A stretch of DNA of 64,000 nucleotides, taken from the NCBI RefSeq assembly GCF_018417635.1, contig NZ_CP071007.1:2914501-2978500 (forward strand), given 5' to 3'. Origin of the DNA: Pseudomonas sp. SORT22. Lineage in GTDB: Bacteria; Pseudomonadota; Gammaproteobacteria; Pseudomonadales; Pseudomonadaceae. Position 1 is the stretch's first letter. Each line of letters begins with the position of its first letter. The notes under the pieces are model-generated. The model was not told the DNA's origin, did not search any database, and saw only the letters and a list, made by a program, of their open reading frames with translations. The position numbers were made by a program, and so were the translations under genes. Below, piece after piece: positions 50,077 through 59,343 of the stretch.

Positions 50077-50670
50077 ATGAGACTAAATGTGATCGTCGCG
50101 CATTTGCGCGCCTACTGCCCGACGTTTTCCACACGGATTGCGGCGGGTATCGACTGGGATGCAGTCGCGAGCAGTTCCAAGCTGCAGCACCCATCGGCCT
50201 ATGTGATCGCTTCCGACGATCAGGCAGAACCGAATGACCTGCAGACCGGTGTCCGCCAGGTTATTTCAGATGGCTTCGACGTGGTTGTTGTGTTGGACAC
50301 CAGCGATGAACGTGGCCAGGAGGCCGCGCAGGATCTGCACGAACTGCGCGCGGAAATCTGGCGGGCACTGGTGGGGTGGAAACCTGGCAGCGAGTACGAC
50401 GCCATCACCTATGGCGGGGGCGCACTGATCTTCATCAACCGAGCCCGCGTGATCTACCGCTACAGCTTCAGCGCTGAGTTCCAGTTGGGCCGTAGTCGTG
50501 AGGGTGACCCGGCTGAGACGTGGCACGAGCGCGAGCTTGATGGCCTGCCTCCGCTGGAGGGCATCGATATGCGATACGACTTTATCGACCCCCTGAGGGA
50601 TCCGAACGCGGCTCCTGGCGGGCCTGACGGGCGGGTCGAACTTGAAACCCGAGAGGACTTGAACCCATGA
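50077..50670 (+). CDS. Tail terminator-like protein (Gp37/DUF1834 type)
   Basis: A 197-residue protein starting MRLNVIVAHLRAYCPTFSTR, with GGAA upstream. Strands such as PSAYVIASDDQAEP and FDVVVVLDTSDERGQEAAQD fit the Mu gp37-like tail terminator family that ends tail polymerisation. The longer open frame upstream is an overlap with the previous gene. Confidence 0.78.
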   Translation: MRLNVIVAHLRAYCPTFSTRIAAGIDWDAVASSSKLQHPSAYVIASDDQAEPNDLQTGVRQVISDGFDVVVVLDTSDERGQEAAQDLHELRAEIWRALVGWKPGSEYDAITYGGGALIFINRARVIYRYSFSAEFQLGRSREGDPAETWHERELDGLPPLEGIDMRYDFIDPLRDPNAAPGGPDGRVELETREDLNP

Positions 50671-50915
50671 ACCTGATTCACGTGAAGCCGGTACCGGGGC
50701 GACTCTGCCCCATGCCGGAGAAGGGCGGCCAGTTGCTGCCGGAGGCGGGCGCCAAGGTGCCCCACGACGCGTACTGGCAGCGCCGTATCAGCGACGGCGA
50801 CGTAGTACGCGTCGAAGCTGCGCCGGCAGAAAGCCCGGTCGTAGGGCCCGAACCTGTGGCGGCGCCTGAGCCCGTCACTCAATCCAAGCCAGCCCGAGGG
50901 AGTAAGGCGCAATGA
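50667..50915 (+). CDS. DUF2635 protein (Mu gp38-like)
   Basis: An 82-residue protein starting MNLIHVKPVPGRLCPMPEKG, with LLPEAGAKVPHDAYWQRRIS, the DUF2635 signature. In Mu-like phages it precedes the tail sheath gene, exactly as here. Pro/Ala-rich tail. Overlaps both neighbours by 4 bases. Confidence 0.9.
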   Translation: MNLIHVKPVPGRLCPMPEKGGQLLPEAGAKVPHDAYWQRRISDGDVVRVEAAPAESPVVGPEPVAAPEPVTQSKPARGSKAQ

Positions 50916-52405
50916 GCGTAGGTTTCAGCACTATTCCGGTCGACATCCGCGTGCCGCTGTTTTATGCCGAGGTCGACAACTCGCAGGCCAATAGCGGCGC
51001 CTCGACCCTGCGCCGGCTGCTGGTCGGCCAGGTCAACGACGACGCCGACAGCCCCGAGATCGGTAGCCTGGTACTGGTGGCCCGCACCGCCGAGGCCCGC
51101 GCTATCGCGGGTGACGGCTCGATGCTGGCCGCCATGCACAAACAGCACCGCGCCATTGACTCGGCCGGCGAGGTCTGGTGTTTGCCGCTCAAGGCGGTCG
51201 GCACGCCGGCGAAAGCCAGCGTTACCGTAACGGGCACGGTCACCGTGAGCGGCCTGGTGAATCTGTCCATTGCCGGGCAGCGTGTGCGTGTCCCGGTGGT
51301 CGCCGGCGCTACCGCTGACGTGGTGGCCGCCGCCCTGGCGGATAGCATCAACGCGGCGGCTGATATGCCGGTGAAGGCCACGGCAGAGGCCACGGCGGTG
51401 AAGCTGGTGGCCAAGTTTTCGGGTGAGCTGGGCAACGACATTCAGCTGCAGCTCAATCGCCTGGGCCGCAATAACGGCGAGGTAACCCCCGCCGGCCTGG
51501 TGCTGACCATCACTGCCATGACCGGTGGCACCGGAACACCGGACATTGCCGAGGCCCTGGCGGCCCTGGGTGATGAGGAATTCGAGTTCATTTGTCAGCC
51601 CTGGACTGACACCGCGACGCTCGATGCCTGGAAAGTCGCAATGGATGACAGCGCCGGGCGCTGGTCCTGGGCAAAGCAGCTGTATGGCCACGTCTACACC
51701 GCCAAGCGCGGCACGCTGGGCCAGCTGGTGGCGGCGGGGCGCCTGCGCAATGACCCGCACGTAAGCATTCACGGCTGTGAAAAGGGCGTGCCCCAGCCAG
51801 TCTGGGAAATCGCGGCGCAGTGGGCCGCGCGTACTGCCGTGTTCATCAGTGCCGACCCGGCTCGCCCGACGCAAACCGGTGCGCTGGCAGGCATTGAACC
51901 GGCGCCGTCGAGCGAGCGCTTCATGCTGACCGAGCGGCAATCGCTGCTGACCAGCGGCATTGCCACGGCCTGTTACACCGGCGGTAACTACCGCATCGAG
52001 CGCGCCGTTACGACCTACCAGCGTAACGACCTAGGCCAGCCGGATGACTCCTACCTCGACAGCGAGACGCTGCACCAGTCGGCGCACGTTATCCGCTACC
52101 TGCGCGGGATCATTACCAGCAAGTACGGGCGCAGCAAGCTGGCCAACGACGGCACCCGCTTCGGTGCTGGCCAGGCAATCGTCACCCCGGTTGTGATCCG
52201 GGGCGAACTGATCGCCGCCTATGGCGCGCTTGAGCGCGACGGCATTGTTGAGAACAGCGAACTGTTCAAAGAGTACCTGGTGGTCGAGCGTGATCCGCGT
52301 AACCCCAACCGTGTCAGCGTCCTGTTCCCGCCGGATCTGGTCAATCAACTGCGGGTGTTCGCCCTGGCGTATCAGTTCCGCTTGCAGTACCCCGAAGCGG
52401 TGTAA
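50912..52405 (+). CDS. Tail sheath protein
   Basis: A 497-residue contractile sheath subunit (Mu gpL-like). It begins MSVGFSTIPVDIRVPLFYAE. The C-terminal region with SALITRYLR-like HQSAHVIRYLRGIITSKYGR and the final LVVERDPRNPNRVSVLFPPD is typical of sheath proteins. Marks the phage as a myovirus with a contractile tail. Confidence 0.95.
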   Translation: MSVGFSTIPVDIRVPLFYAEVDNSQANSGASTLRRLLVGQVNDDADSPEIGSLVLVARTAEARAIAGDGSMLAAMHKQHRAIDSAGEVWCLPLKAVGTPAKASVTVTGTVTVSGLVNLSIAGQRVRVPVVAGATADVVAAALADSINAAADMPVKATAEATAVKLVAKFSGELGNDIQLQLNRLGRNNGEVTPAGLVLTITAMTGGTGTPDIAEALAALGDEEFEFICQPWTDTATLDAWKVAMDDSAGRWSWAKQLYGHVYTAKRGTLGQLVAAGRLRNDPHVSIHGCEKGVPQPVWEIAAQWAARTAVFISADPARPTQTGALAGIEPAPSSERFMLTERQSLLTSGIATACYTGGNYRIERAVTTYQRNDLGQPDDSYLDSETLHQSAHVIRYLRGIITSKYGRSKLANDGTRFGAGQAIVTPVVIRGELIAAYGALERDGIVENSELFKEYLVVERDPRNPNRVSVLFPPDLVNQLRVFALAYQFRLQYPEAV

Positions 52406-52424
52406 CCCTTTTCGTACAACTCCG

Positions 52425-52447
52425 GCCCGCCACGCGCGGGCTTTTTT
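52425..52447 (+). terminator. Hairpin with T run before the tail tube gene
   Basis: GCCCGC-CACGC-GCGGGC followed by TTTTTTA; ends 16 bases before the tube ATG. Same placement as the hairpin before the capsid gene. Confidence 0.7.
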
Positions 52448-52462
52448 ATGGGAGATCCCTTC

Positions 52463-52810
52463 ATGGGTCAGAAAGTCGCGGGCACCTGTTACGTCAAGGC
52501 CGACGGCGAACAGCTCACGATCACCGGCGGCGTGGAATGCCCGCTGTCGGACAAGAAGCGCGAAACCATCACGCGGGGCTACTACAAGGAAGAAGACCTG
52601 GTGCCTTACATCAGCGTCGATGCGGTTAAAACGCCCAACTTCCCCCGGGCCAAATTGGCCAACGCCACCAACATGACCATTACCGCCGAGTTGGCCGACG
52701 GTAGTAGCTACGTGCTGAGCGGCGCGTATCTGGTTGATGAAACCAAAGTGACCGGCGATGACGCGAAAGTCGCGCTGAAGTTTGAAGGCATTGCAGGAGA
52801 CTGGCAGTAA
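52463..52810 (+). CDS. Tail tube protein
   Basis: A 115-residue protein starting MGQKVAGTCYVKADGEQLTI, Mu gpM-like. The start is placed at 52463 because GGGAG lies eight bases upstream; an ATG 15 bases earlier is inside the hairpin tail. Forms the inner tube of the contractile tail. Confidence 0.9.
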   Translation: MGQKVAGTCYVKADGEQLTITGGVECPLSDKKRETITRGYYKEEDLVPYISVDAVKTPNFPRAKLANATNMTITAELADGSSYVLSGAYLVDETKVTGDDAKVALKFEGIAGDWQ

Positions 52811-53109
52811 TGAGCACCGTAACCCACAAGCTGAACGCCCCCATTCAAGCCCACGCCGAGGAAGTCACTGAATTGAACCTGCGCCGCCCGACAGTGCAGG
52901 AGGTTCGGGCCATCAAACTCCTGCCGTACACCATGGGCGAAAGCGGCTACCCCATTGCAGATGTTGAAACCGCGTCGAAGTACATCGCCGTCTGTGCCGG
53001 CATCCCGCCCAGCTCGGTTAACCAGTTGGACCTGTCCGACCTGAACACCCTGGCGTGGATGGTCATTGGTTTTTTCATGGCCCCCGCTTCAGCTCAATCG
53101 ACGGACTGA
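52810..53109 (+). CDS. Tail assembly chaperone (short form)
   Basis: A 99-residue protein with the Mu gp41/P2 E-like start STVTHKLNAPIQAHAEEVTE and RRPTVQEVRAIKLLP. It shares one base with the tube stop codon. Near its end lies a T-TTT-TTC slippery site; ribosomes that shift produce a longer form. It helps the tape measure protein during tail assembly. Confidence 0.9.
   Translation: MSTVTHKLNAPIQAHAEEVTELNLRRPTVQEVRAIKLLPYTMGESGYPIADVETASKYIAVCAGIPPSSVNQLDLSDLNTLAWMVIGFFMAPASAQSTD
53070..53076 (+). promoter_or_regulatory. Programmed -1 frameshift site
   Basis: T TTT TTC in the correct phase for -1 slippage (zero-frame codons GGT TTT TTC ATG). Both tRNAs can re-pair after slipping back. Downstream, the -1 frame stays open to 53249. 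Confidence 0.85.
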
Positions 53110-53249
53110 TCGAGCTGGCCTACGACCTGGCCTGGTACTGGAAAGTCAGCCCGGGAGAGGTCACGGCCTGGCCGCTCGACGTGTTGTTCGAGAGTGAAGA
53201 AAACGCCTGGCGAATTCAGGCGTTAGTAGGGGGCGGCAATGGCGGATAA
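53076..53249 (+). CDS. Frameshift extension of the tail assembly chaperone
   Basis: The -1 frame continues HGPRFSSIDGLIELAYDLAW ... to 53249, giving a fused chaperone of about 146 residues (89 from the first gene plus 57). It has no good start of its own. Frameshifted chaperone pairs are a conserved trait of long-tailed phages (P2 E/E', lambda G/GT). It overlaps the start of the tape measure gene by 11 bases. Confidence 0.85.
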   Translation, partial: HGPRFSSIDGLIELAYDLAWYWKVSPGEVTAWPLDVLFESEENAWRIQALVGGGNGG

Positions 53250-55806
53250 GTTCCAGCTCAAAGCGCTTATTACCGGCGTCGATAAGCTATCGCCGGTGCT
53301 GAGCGGGGTTCGCAAGAATGCGGCCAATTTGCGCAAGCAGCTGAACAGCTCGGGCCTTGGCAAGATCACCTTCATGGATGCGATTCAGGGCGGGGCCATC
53401 GCGGCCCCGTTTGTCATGGGGGTACAGGCTGCCATGGGCTTTGAAAGCGCCATGGCGGACGTGAAGAAGGTGGTTAACTTCGATTCGCCCGAGCAGTTCA
53501 AGGCGATGAGCGACGACGTGTTGGGCCTGTCCGAACGCCTGCCGATGGCGGCCGAGGGCATTGCGCAGATTGTCGCCGCCGGCGGCCAGTCGGGCATTGC
53601 CCGGGAAGAACTGAATCAGTTTGCTGAAGACGCGGTGAAAATGGGCGTCGCGTTCGACCAGACGGCCGAACAGTCGGGCAGCATGATGGCCAAGTGGCGA
53701 ACGGCGTTCAAAATGAATCAGGCTGAGGTCGTCACCCTGGCCGACCAGATTAACTACCTGGGCAACACCGGCGCGGCCAGCACCGGGCAAATCTCGGCGA
53801 TCCTGACGGCCATTGGTCCGCTGGGTGAGGTGGCCGGGGTCAGCGCTGCGCAGTTGGCGGCGATGGGCTCGACCCTGGCCGGTGTGGGTATCGCCCAGGA
53901 CGTGGCCGCCACCGGCATCAAGAACTTCATGCTGACGCTCACTGCAGGCACTGCCGCGACTAAATCGCAGGCCCAGGCCTACAAGTCGTTGCGCCTGGAT
54001 GCGAAGGAAATCTCCAAGGGCATGCAGACCGACAGCGAGGGCACGATTAACCGCGTGCTGCAGACGCTGGCCAAGGTCGAGAAAAGTAAGCAAGCGGCCG
54101 TGCTTACCAACCTGTTCGGCAAGGAATCGGTAGGGGCCATTGCGCCGCTGCTGACCAGCTTGAACACGCTGCAGAAGAACTTTAAGTCTGTCGGCGACGA
54201 AAGCGAATACGCCGGATCGATGCAGGCGGAATACACGGCCCGCGCGGCGACTACGCAAAACGCCATGCAGCTCCTGCAGAACCGGGTGACCCGGCTGGGC
54301 ATCACGGTTGGCAGTGTGCTGCTGCCGCCGTTTAACGAGTTCATGGCCACCGTGGGGCCGATCATTGGCAAGGTGACGGAGCTTGCCGGGGCCAACCCGT
54401 GGTTGATCAAGGGCATTATCGGCGCGGCTGCGGGCTTTACCGTGCTGCGCCTGGCCACGGCAGCGGCAACCGCTGCGCTGACGGTGATGAACGGCGTTGC
54501 CAGCATGAGCCCGATTGGCCTGGTGGTGCGTGGCATCGCTGTAGCTGCAGGCCTGGTGATCGCCAACTGGGCGACCCTGGCGCCGTATTTCGAGGCGATT
54601 TGGGCGCGGATTCAGGGGCCTGCGATGGCGGTATGGGGCTGGATGAAAACGGCCTTTGCCTGGTCGCCGCTGGGGCAGATTATCGCCAACTGGGAGCCGA
54701 TCAGCGGGTTCTTCGGCGCCCTGTGGGAGCTGGTCAAAGCCTTCTCGGTGCCGTTCTTCGACTTCCTGAAGTCGGTGTTTGACTGGTCGCCGCTGGGCAT
54801 GATCATCAAGCACTGGGAGCCGATCACCGGATTTTTCCGCAGCCTATGGGAGAAGCTGCGGCCCATCATTGAACCGATGATGAAGTTCCTTGGCTTCGAG
54901 TCTGATGGTGCTGATGGTTCCGGCGTGGTCAACGCGGCGACGGACAAGGTCAATGCCTGGGCCGAGGAACAGAAGGTCCGTAACGCAGCCAAGCACCCGG
55001 CACCGGGGCAACTAGTCAAGCCGATTGCGCAGGCGCCGGAGTTGATGCCGGCAGCAACCAGCGTGGCCAGTTTGTTGCGTGCGCCAGGGGCTGAGGCGCC
55101 TGCAGCACCGCTGCCGCTGCTGAAGCCGCAACCGGTACCGCAACCGCTGCCGGTATCGCAGGCGGCCGCTACGGCGCTTCCAGATGCCGCCAAATGGCCG
55201 CCGGCACCGCCGGTACCGGCAACACCGCCGGCGGTCGCCGCTGCTGCAGTGCCGGCACCGGCGCTGCCAAGGCTTGCCCTGGTGCCCAAGGTGGGCCCGC
55301 AGGACATGCTGCCGGAAGCCGAACAGCGGCCGGCCGATGCCCAGGTGCCAAAGGCTGAGGCGCCCAAGGTTCCGGCCCCGGTGCTGCAGGTGGCTCCGCC
55401 CAAAGTGCCGGGCCCGGTGCTGCAGGTGGTGCCAACCAAGGCCCGCGAACTGACGCAACAACCCGCACCGGCGCCGCTGCCAGCGATGCCGAAGGTGCCG
55501 CAGTTTGAGCAACCCAAGGGGGTGACCCCGGCGGACATGCTCAAAGCCGCCCAGGCGGCCCAGCAGTTAGCCCAACCGCCACGCTCGGGCGCATCGGCGG
55601 GGCAGTTAGCGGCAGCGGCCAGTTTGCCAGCCGCGCGCGGGTCGTTGGTGCAGCAGGCGGCGGCCACGCAGAAAACCAATCTGGAAGGTTCCATGCTGGT
55701 GCGCTTTGAGAACGCCCCGGCGGGTATGCGCGTGGACCAGCCTCAAACCAATCAACCCGGCCTGACGGTAACCCCGCAAGTCGGCTACCGCTCGTTGAGG
55801 GGGTGA
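53239..55806 (+). CDS. Tail tape measure protein
   Basis: An 855-residue protein. N-terminal TP901-type tape-measure domain (residues about 60-380, e.g. GMSEALPIA-like DVLGLSERLPMAAEGIAQIV). Hydrophobic segments near 390-450. Two W-S-P-L-G-x-I-I-x-x-W-E-P-I-x-G-F-F repeats follow near 470-540. A long Ala/Pro/Val-rich section (about 590-790) has repeats such as KVPAPVLQVAPPKVPGPVLQ. It sets tail length and helps DNA ejection. Confidence 0.95.
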   Translation: MADKFQLKALITGVDKLSPVLSGVRKNAANLRKQLNSSGLGKITFMDAIQGGAIAAPFVMGVQAAMGFESAMADVKKVVNFDSPEQFKAMSDDVLGLSERLPMAAEGIAQIVAAGGQSGIAREELNQFAEDAVKMGVAFDQTAEQSGSMMAKWRTAFKMNQAEVVTLADQINYLGNTGAASTGQISAILTAIGPLGEVAGVSAAQLAAMGSTLAGVGIAQDVAATGIKNFMLTLTAGTAATKSQAQAYKSLRLDAKEISKGMQTDSEGTINRVLQTLAKVEKSKQAAVLTNLFGKESVGAIAPLLTSLNTLQKNFKSVGDESEYAGSMQAEYTARAATTQNAMQLLQNRVTRLGITVGSVLLPPFNEFMATVGPIIGKVTELAGANPWLIKGIIGAAAGFTVLRLATAAATAALTVMNGVASMSPIGLVVRGIAVAAGLVIANWATLAPYFEAIWARIQGPAMAVWGWMKTAFAWSPLGQIIANWEPISGFFGALWELVKAFSVPFFDFLKSVFDWSPLGMIIKHWEPITGFFRSLWEKLRPIIEPMMKFLGFESDGADGSGVVNAATDKVNAWAEEQKVRNAAKHPAPGQLVKPIAQAPELMPAATSVASLLRAPGAEAPAAPLPLLKPQPVPQPLPVSQAAATALPDAAKWPPAPPVPATPPAVAAAAVPAPALPRLALVPKVGPQDMLPEAEQRPADAQVPKAEAPKVPAPVLQVAPPKVPGPVLQVVPTKARELTQQPAPAPLPAMPKVPQFEQPKGVTPADMLKAAQAAQQLAQPPRSGASAGQLAAAASLPAARGSLVQQAAATQKTNLEGSMLVRFENAPAGMRVDQPQTNQPGLTVTPQVGYRSLRG

Positions 55807-55808
55807 CA

Positions 55809-57335
55809 ATGGAAAGAACCTGGCGGGATGAGCTGCACCCGGCATCCTTTCGCGGGGTGCCGTTTCATGTGGACAGCGACGCCATGCCGGTTGGTCGGCG
55901 CACGCAGCTGCATGAATATCCCCAGCGGGATAAGCCGCTGGTTGAGGATATGGGCCGGCGCACGCGGACGACCAAGCTAACCGCCTTTGTCATTGGTGAT
56001 GACTACCTGGTGAAGCGTGACGACCTGCTGAAAGCGCTGGATGAGCCCGGCCCGGGGGAGCTGGTGCATCCCTGGTTCGGGCGCATGAACGTAACGGCGG
56101 GAGATTGCGAGGTCACCCACGAGCGGCGCGAAGGCGGCATGGCGCGCTTTGACCTGGTGTTCATCGAAGCCGGGGAGAAGGGTTTTCCGGCCGGTGTGCC
56201 GAACACTGCACGGCAGCTTGAGGAATCATCGGAAAGCCTGCTTGAGTCGGCGATCAGCCGATACAAGGCAGCCATGTCGGTGGTGAATCGGGCGCGCCTG
56301 GCGGTGGTCGCCCTGCAAAACGGCATTTCCGGCATACAGATGGCGATCTATCAGGAATTCGGCCAGTTGGTCGCCCTGGTCGGTTCCGTCGAGGCGCTGG
56401 CTGACATGCTGATCAACGCCCCGGGCAACTTCGCCGCGATGATCCGGGCGCAGTTTGCGGATATCGGCGGCCATTCGCGTTCCTCGGGCTACCGCTGGGC
56501 GCCGTCGTCGGGCGGCTCGGGCGGTGCCGGCGGTTCGTCGGGTGGTACCGGCAGTGGCGGTTCTGGCTCTGGTGCCGGCGGCAGTGGCGGCAGTGGCGGC
56601 ACGGGTAGCGGCGGTGGCGGATCGAGCGGCGGCGGTGGTAACGGCAGCAGTGGAGGGGGCGGCGGCAACGCGGCGGCCGACCTCGAGGCCGACCCGGAGT
56701 TTGCCCGCACGGTCGCCGGCCTGGCTGAGGTTGAGCCGGTCTTTACCACTTTCGTGACGGCGACCCGGGATATCACCGGCCAAGTCGAAACGGCCAGGGC
56801 GCTGGCCGCCGAGGCTGCTACCGACAAATCGATCAGCAACACCGCCGGCGGCGCGGCTACGGTCGCAGTCGTCAAGGCGGCCCGCGAGCTGGTGCGCGAT
56901 GCCTTGCTTGTGCTGGCCGCGCGCACGGCGGCGGTTATGCCGGTGATCGCTGCGCCGGCGCCGCTGCCGGGTAGCCCGTCCCTGGCCCAGCAGGTGGCGG
57001 CGCCGATCCAGCGCCCGGAGGTGCCGGCGGCCGATGAGGTGGTGCTGATTCGTGACGCCATCGGTGCCGCGCTGTGGGAGGCGGCGCAGACCGCATCGCA
57101 TGATCACTTTGAGGTGCTGGAGGCCGTGCGCAAGCACGTTACCGGGCACCTGACCGAGGTGGCCCGTTCGGGCGTTCGCCTGACCGAGGTGACGACGCAG
57201 GAAAGTTTGCCGGCGTTGGTGCTGGCTTATCAGTGTTTCGGCGACGCCACGCGCGCCGGCGAAATCGTTACGCGTAACAAGGCCATCCACCCGGGCTTCC
57301 TGCCGCCGGGAGTGTTGACCGTCGCCCAGGATTAA
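55809..57335 (+). CDS. DNA circularisation protein (Mu gp43-like)
   Basis: A 508-residue protein starting MERTWRDELHPASFRGVPFH, the DNA_circ_N signature. A Gly/Ser-rich linker of about 55 residues (residues 233-289) separates the N-terminal domain from a helical C-terminal domain. In Mu-like tails this family is part of the baseplate hub/tail tip. The start at 55809 follows GAGGGGG. Confidence 0.88.
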   Translation: MERTWRDELHPASFRGVPFHVDSDAMPVGRRTQLHEYPQRDKPLVEDMGRRTRTTKLTAFVIGDDYLVKRDDLLKALDEPGPGELVHPWFGRMNVTAGDCEVTHERREGGMARFDLVFIEAGEKGFPAGVPNTARQLEESSESLLESAISRYKAAMSVVNRARLAVVALQNGISGIQMAIYQEFGQLVALVGSVEALADMLINAPGNFAAMIRAQFADIGGHSRSSGYRWAPSSGGSGGAGGSSGGTGSGGSGSGAGGSGGSGGTGSGGGGSSGGGGNGSSGGGGGNAAADLEADPEFARTVAGLAEVEPVFTTFVTATRDITGQVETARALAAEAATDKSISNTAGGAATVAVVKAARELVRDALLVLAARTAAVMPVIAAPAPLPGSPSLAQQVAAPIQRPEVPAADEVVLIRDAIGAALWEAAQTASHDHFEVLEAVRKHVTGHLTEVARSGVRLTEVTTQESLPALVLAYQCFGDATRAGEIVTRNKAIHPGFLPPGVLTVAQD

Positions 57336-57339
57336 ACCC

Positions 57340-58452
57340 ATGGACAACCTGAACGCTGTCACGCTGAGCGTGAACGGCCTGGATTATCGCGGCTGGACGA
57401 AAGTCAGCATCAGCGCCGGGATCGAGCGGCAGAGCCGAGACTTCAAGCTCGACGTTACCTGGCGGTGGCCCGGCCAGGACACCGAAATACCTGTGCGCCA
57501 GGGTGATTACTGCCAAGTGCGCATTGGTGATGACCTGGTGCTGTCGGGCTGGATTTACAGCACACCGGTTAGCTACGACAGCAAGTCGGTCAATCGGGCC
57601 GTTGCCGGCCGCTCGATGACGTCTGATCTGGTCGACTGCTCGGCGATCAACAAACCCGGGCAGTGGCGCGGGCAGAGCGTGCAAAAGATCGTCCAAGCCC
57701 TGGCCGAACCCTACGGGGTGCAGGTGCTGAGCCAGGCGGCCGAAACCACGAAGTTGGCCGATCACAGCATCGAACCGGGAGAAACGGTGTTCGAGTCGAT
57801 CGACCGCCTGTTGACGCTTTCCCGGCTGCTCTCGACCGACGATGCCCGCGGCCGATTGGTGATCATCCGGCCGGGGAGCGCCGGCCGCGCGGTTGACCGC
57901 CTGGAGCTGGGGCAAAACATCCTGACCGGCTCGGCCGCCCTGGACTTTTCCGGGGTGTTTTCTGAATACCGGGTGACCGGCCAGCGCTCGGGCACCGATG
58001 AGGAATTCGGCGTAAAGGCCTCGGAGGTGCGGGCGTCGGTCACTGATCCGCGCGCCACGCGCAAGCGGGTGCTGCTGATCCACGAAAGCGGCCAGATGAC
58101 GCCGACGCTCGCCGAGGCGCGGGCCAACTGGGAGCGCGGTAACCGCATGGGCAAGGCGCTGACCCTGCAATACAAAGTGCAGGGGTGGCGGCAGTCCAAC
58201 GGCGCGCTATGGCTGCCCAACATGGTCGTGCGGGTGGTCGATGGCCTGATCGGCATCGACCGCGACATGCTGATCAGCGAAATCGAATACAGCCTGGACG
58301 AGAACGGCACGGTGGCCAACATCACCGTAGGCCCGCCGGATGCCTTCGACCCCGAACCGAAAGACCCGCACAAAGCCCGCAAGCTGAAGAAGGGCGGCAA
58401 GGCGGACAACTTCGAATACCTGATTCCCGCTGACTGGAAGCCTGGCACATGA
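57340..58452 (+). CDS. Baseplate hub protein (Mu gp44/P-like)
   Basis: A 370-residue protein: VTLSVNGLDYRGWTKVSISA at the start and later YCQVRIGDDLVLSGWIYS; matches the Mu P/phage late control D family that forms the hub. Four bases after the previous stop; overlaps the next gene by 4. Confidence 0.9.
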   Translation: MDNLNAVTLSVNGLDYRGWTKVSISAGIERQSRDFKLDVTWRWPGQDTEIPVRQGDYCQVRIGDDLVLSGWIYSTPVSYDSKSVNRAVAGRSMTSDLVDCSAINKPGQWRGQSVQKIVQALAEPYGVQVLSQAAETTKLADHSIEPGETVFESIDRLLTLSRLLSTDDARGRLVIIRPGSAGRAVDRLELGQNILTGSAALDFSGVFSEYRVTGQRSGTDEEFGVKASEVRASVTDPRATRKRVLLIHESGQMTPTLAEARANWERGNRMGKALTLQYKVQGWRQSNGALWLPNMVVRVVDGLIGIDRDMLISEIEYSLDENGTVANITVGPPDAFDPEPKDPHKARKLKKGGKADNFEYLIPADWKPGT

Positions 58453-58940
58453 GTGGATTCAAAAACTTCCTGGCCCGGGGCGTGCTGTCGCTGGTGAACG
58501 CCGGCAGCAAGATGCAGGGCCTGCAAATGCGGCTGACTGCTGATGAAGTGAAAGACGGCATGGAGCACTTCGAGCCCTACGGCCTGACCTCAAATCCCCA
58601 ACCCGGCGCGGAGGCCCTGGCGGCCTTTCTGAACGGTGACCGCTCGCTTGGGGTAGTGATTTGTGTGTCCGACCGGCGCTTTCGTCTGCAGGGGCTCAAA
58701 AGCGGCGAGGTGGCGTTGTACACCGACGAAGGCGACTACCTGCACTTCAAGCGTGACCGCGTGATCGAGGTCAGCACGCTGACCCTCAAGGTCAAGGCGG
58801 AAACGGCGGTTGAGTTCGACACGCCGGTTATTCGCACCACGGGGCGCATCGAATCGGCCGGCGACCAGATCGCCGCCGGCGTGAGCACGTCCCTGCACGT
58901 TCACGAAGGCTCGGACAAAAAGCCGGTACCGGAGGGCTGA
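58449..58940 (+). CDS. Baseplate spike / assembly protein V (Mu gp45-like)
   Basis: A 163-residue protein. The stretch QPGAEALAAFLNGDRSLGVV, followed by GEVALYTDEGDYLHFKRDR and a C-terminal H-V-H-E-G motif, matches Mu gp45, the membrane-piercing spike; the C-terminal histidine pair may hold a metal as in the P2 spike. Confidence 0.92.
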   Translation: MSGFKNFLARGVLSLVNAGSKMQGLQMRLTADEVKDGMEHFEPYGLTSNPQPGAEALAAFLNGDRSLGVVICVSDRRFRLQGLKSGEVALYTDEGDYLHFKRDRVIEVSTLTLKVKAETAVEFDTPVIRTTGRIESAGDQIAAGVSTSLHVHEGSDKKPVPEG

Positions 58941-58941
58941 C

Positions 58942-59343
58942 ATGGCATTGCTCAATGACGACGCGTGCGAAAGCGCCTGGCGCCGGGCGGCGGTGATCAG
59001 CCTTTTGACCTGGCGCCGCGCCGAGGCTGACGACCGCTTGGACGACAGCGAGCGGTATGGCTGGTGGGGCGACAGCTTCCCCACCCTGGCCAATGACCGC
59101 ATTGGGTCGCGCCTGTGGCAACTGCGCCGGCGCACGCTGACCGCTGACACCGAGCGCGACGCGGTGGCCTTCGCCCGGGAGGCGCTGGCCTGGATGCTGG
59201 AGGACGGGCGGGTAACCAGCGTTAGCGTAACGACCACGCGCGGGGTGGACCGGCTGAACATGTTGGTGGTGCTGTCGATGAAGGACGGCACCGCCATAGA
59301 CCTGAAACTCGACAATCTCTGGCAGGTGATCAATGCCGTTTGA
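58942..59343 (+). CDS. Baseplate protein (Mu gp46-like)
   Basis: A 133-residue protein. The RRAEADDRLDDSERYGWWGD segment is typical of the gp46 family (a T4 gp25-related wedge component). Two bases after gp45-like stop; overlaps the next by 11 bases. Confidence 0.92.
   Translation: MALLNDDACESAWRRAAVISLLTWRRAEADDRLDDSERYGWWGDSFPTLANDRIGSRLWQLRRRTLTADTERDAVAFAREALAWMLEDGRVTSVSVTTTRGVDRLNMLVVLSMKDGTAIDLKLDNLWQVINAV

Noticed and set aside
55020..55640. DNA repeat array in the tape measure gene
   Set aside because: The repeats are protein-level Ala/Pro/Val units with varied codons, not a tandem DNA repeat or CRISPR.
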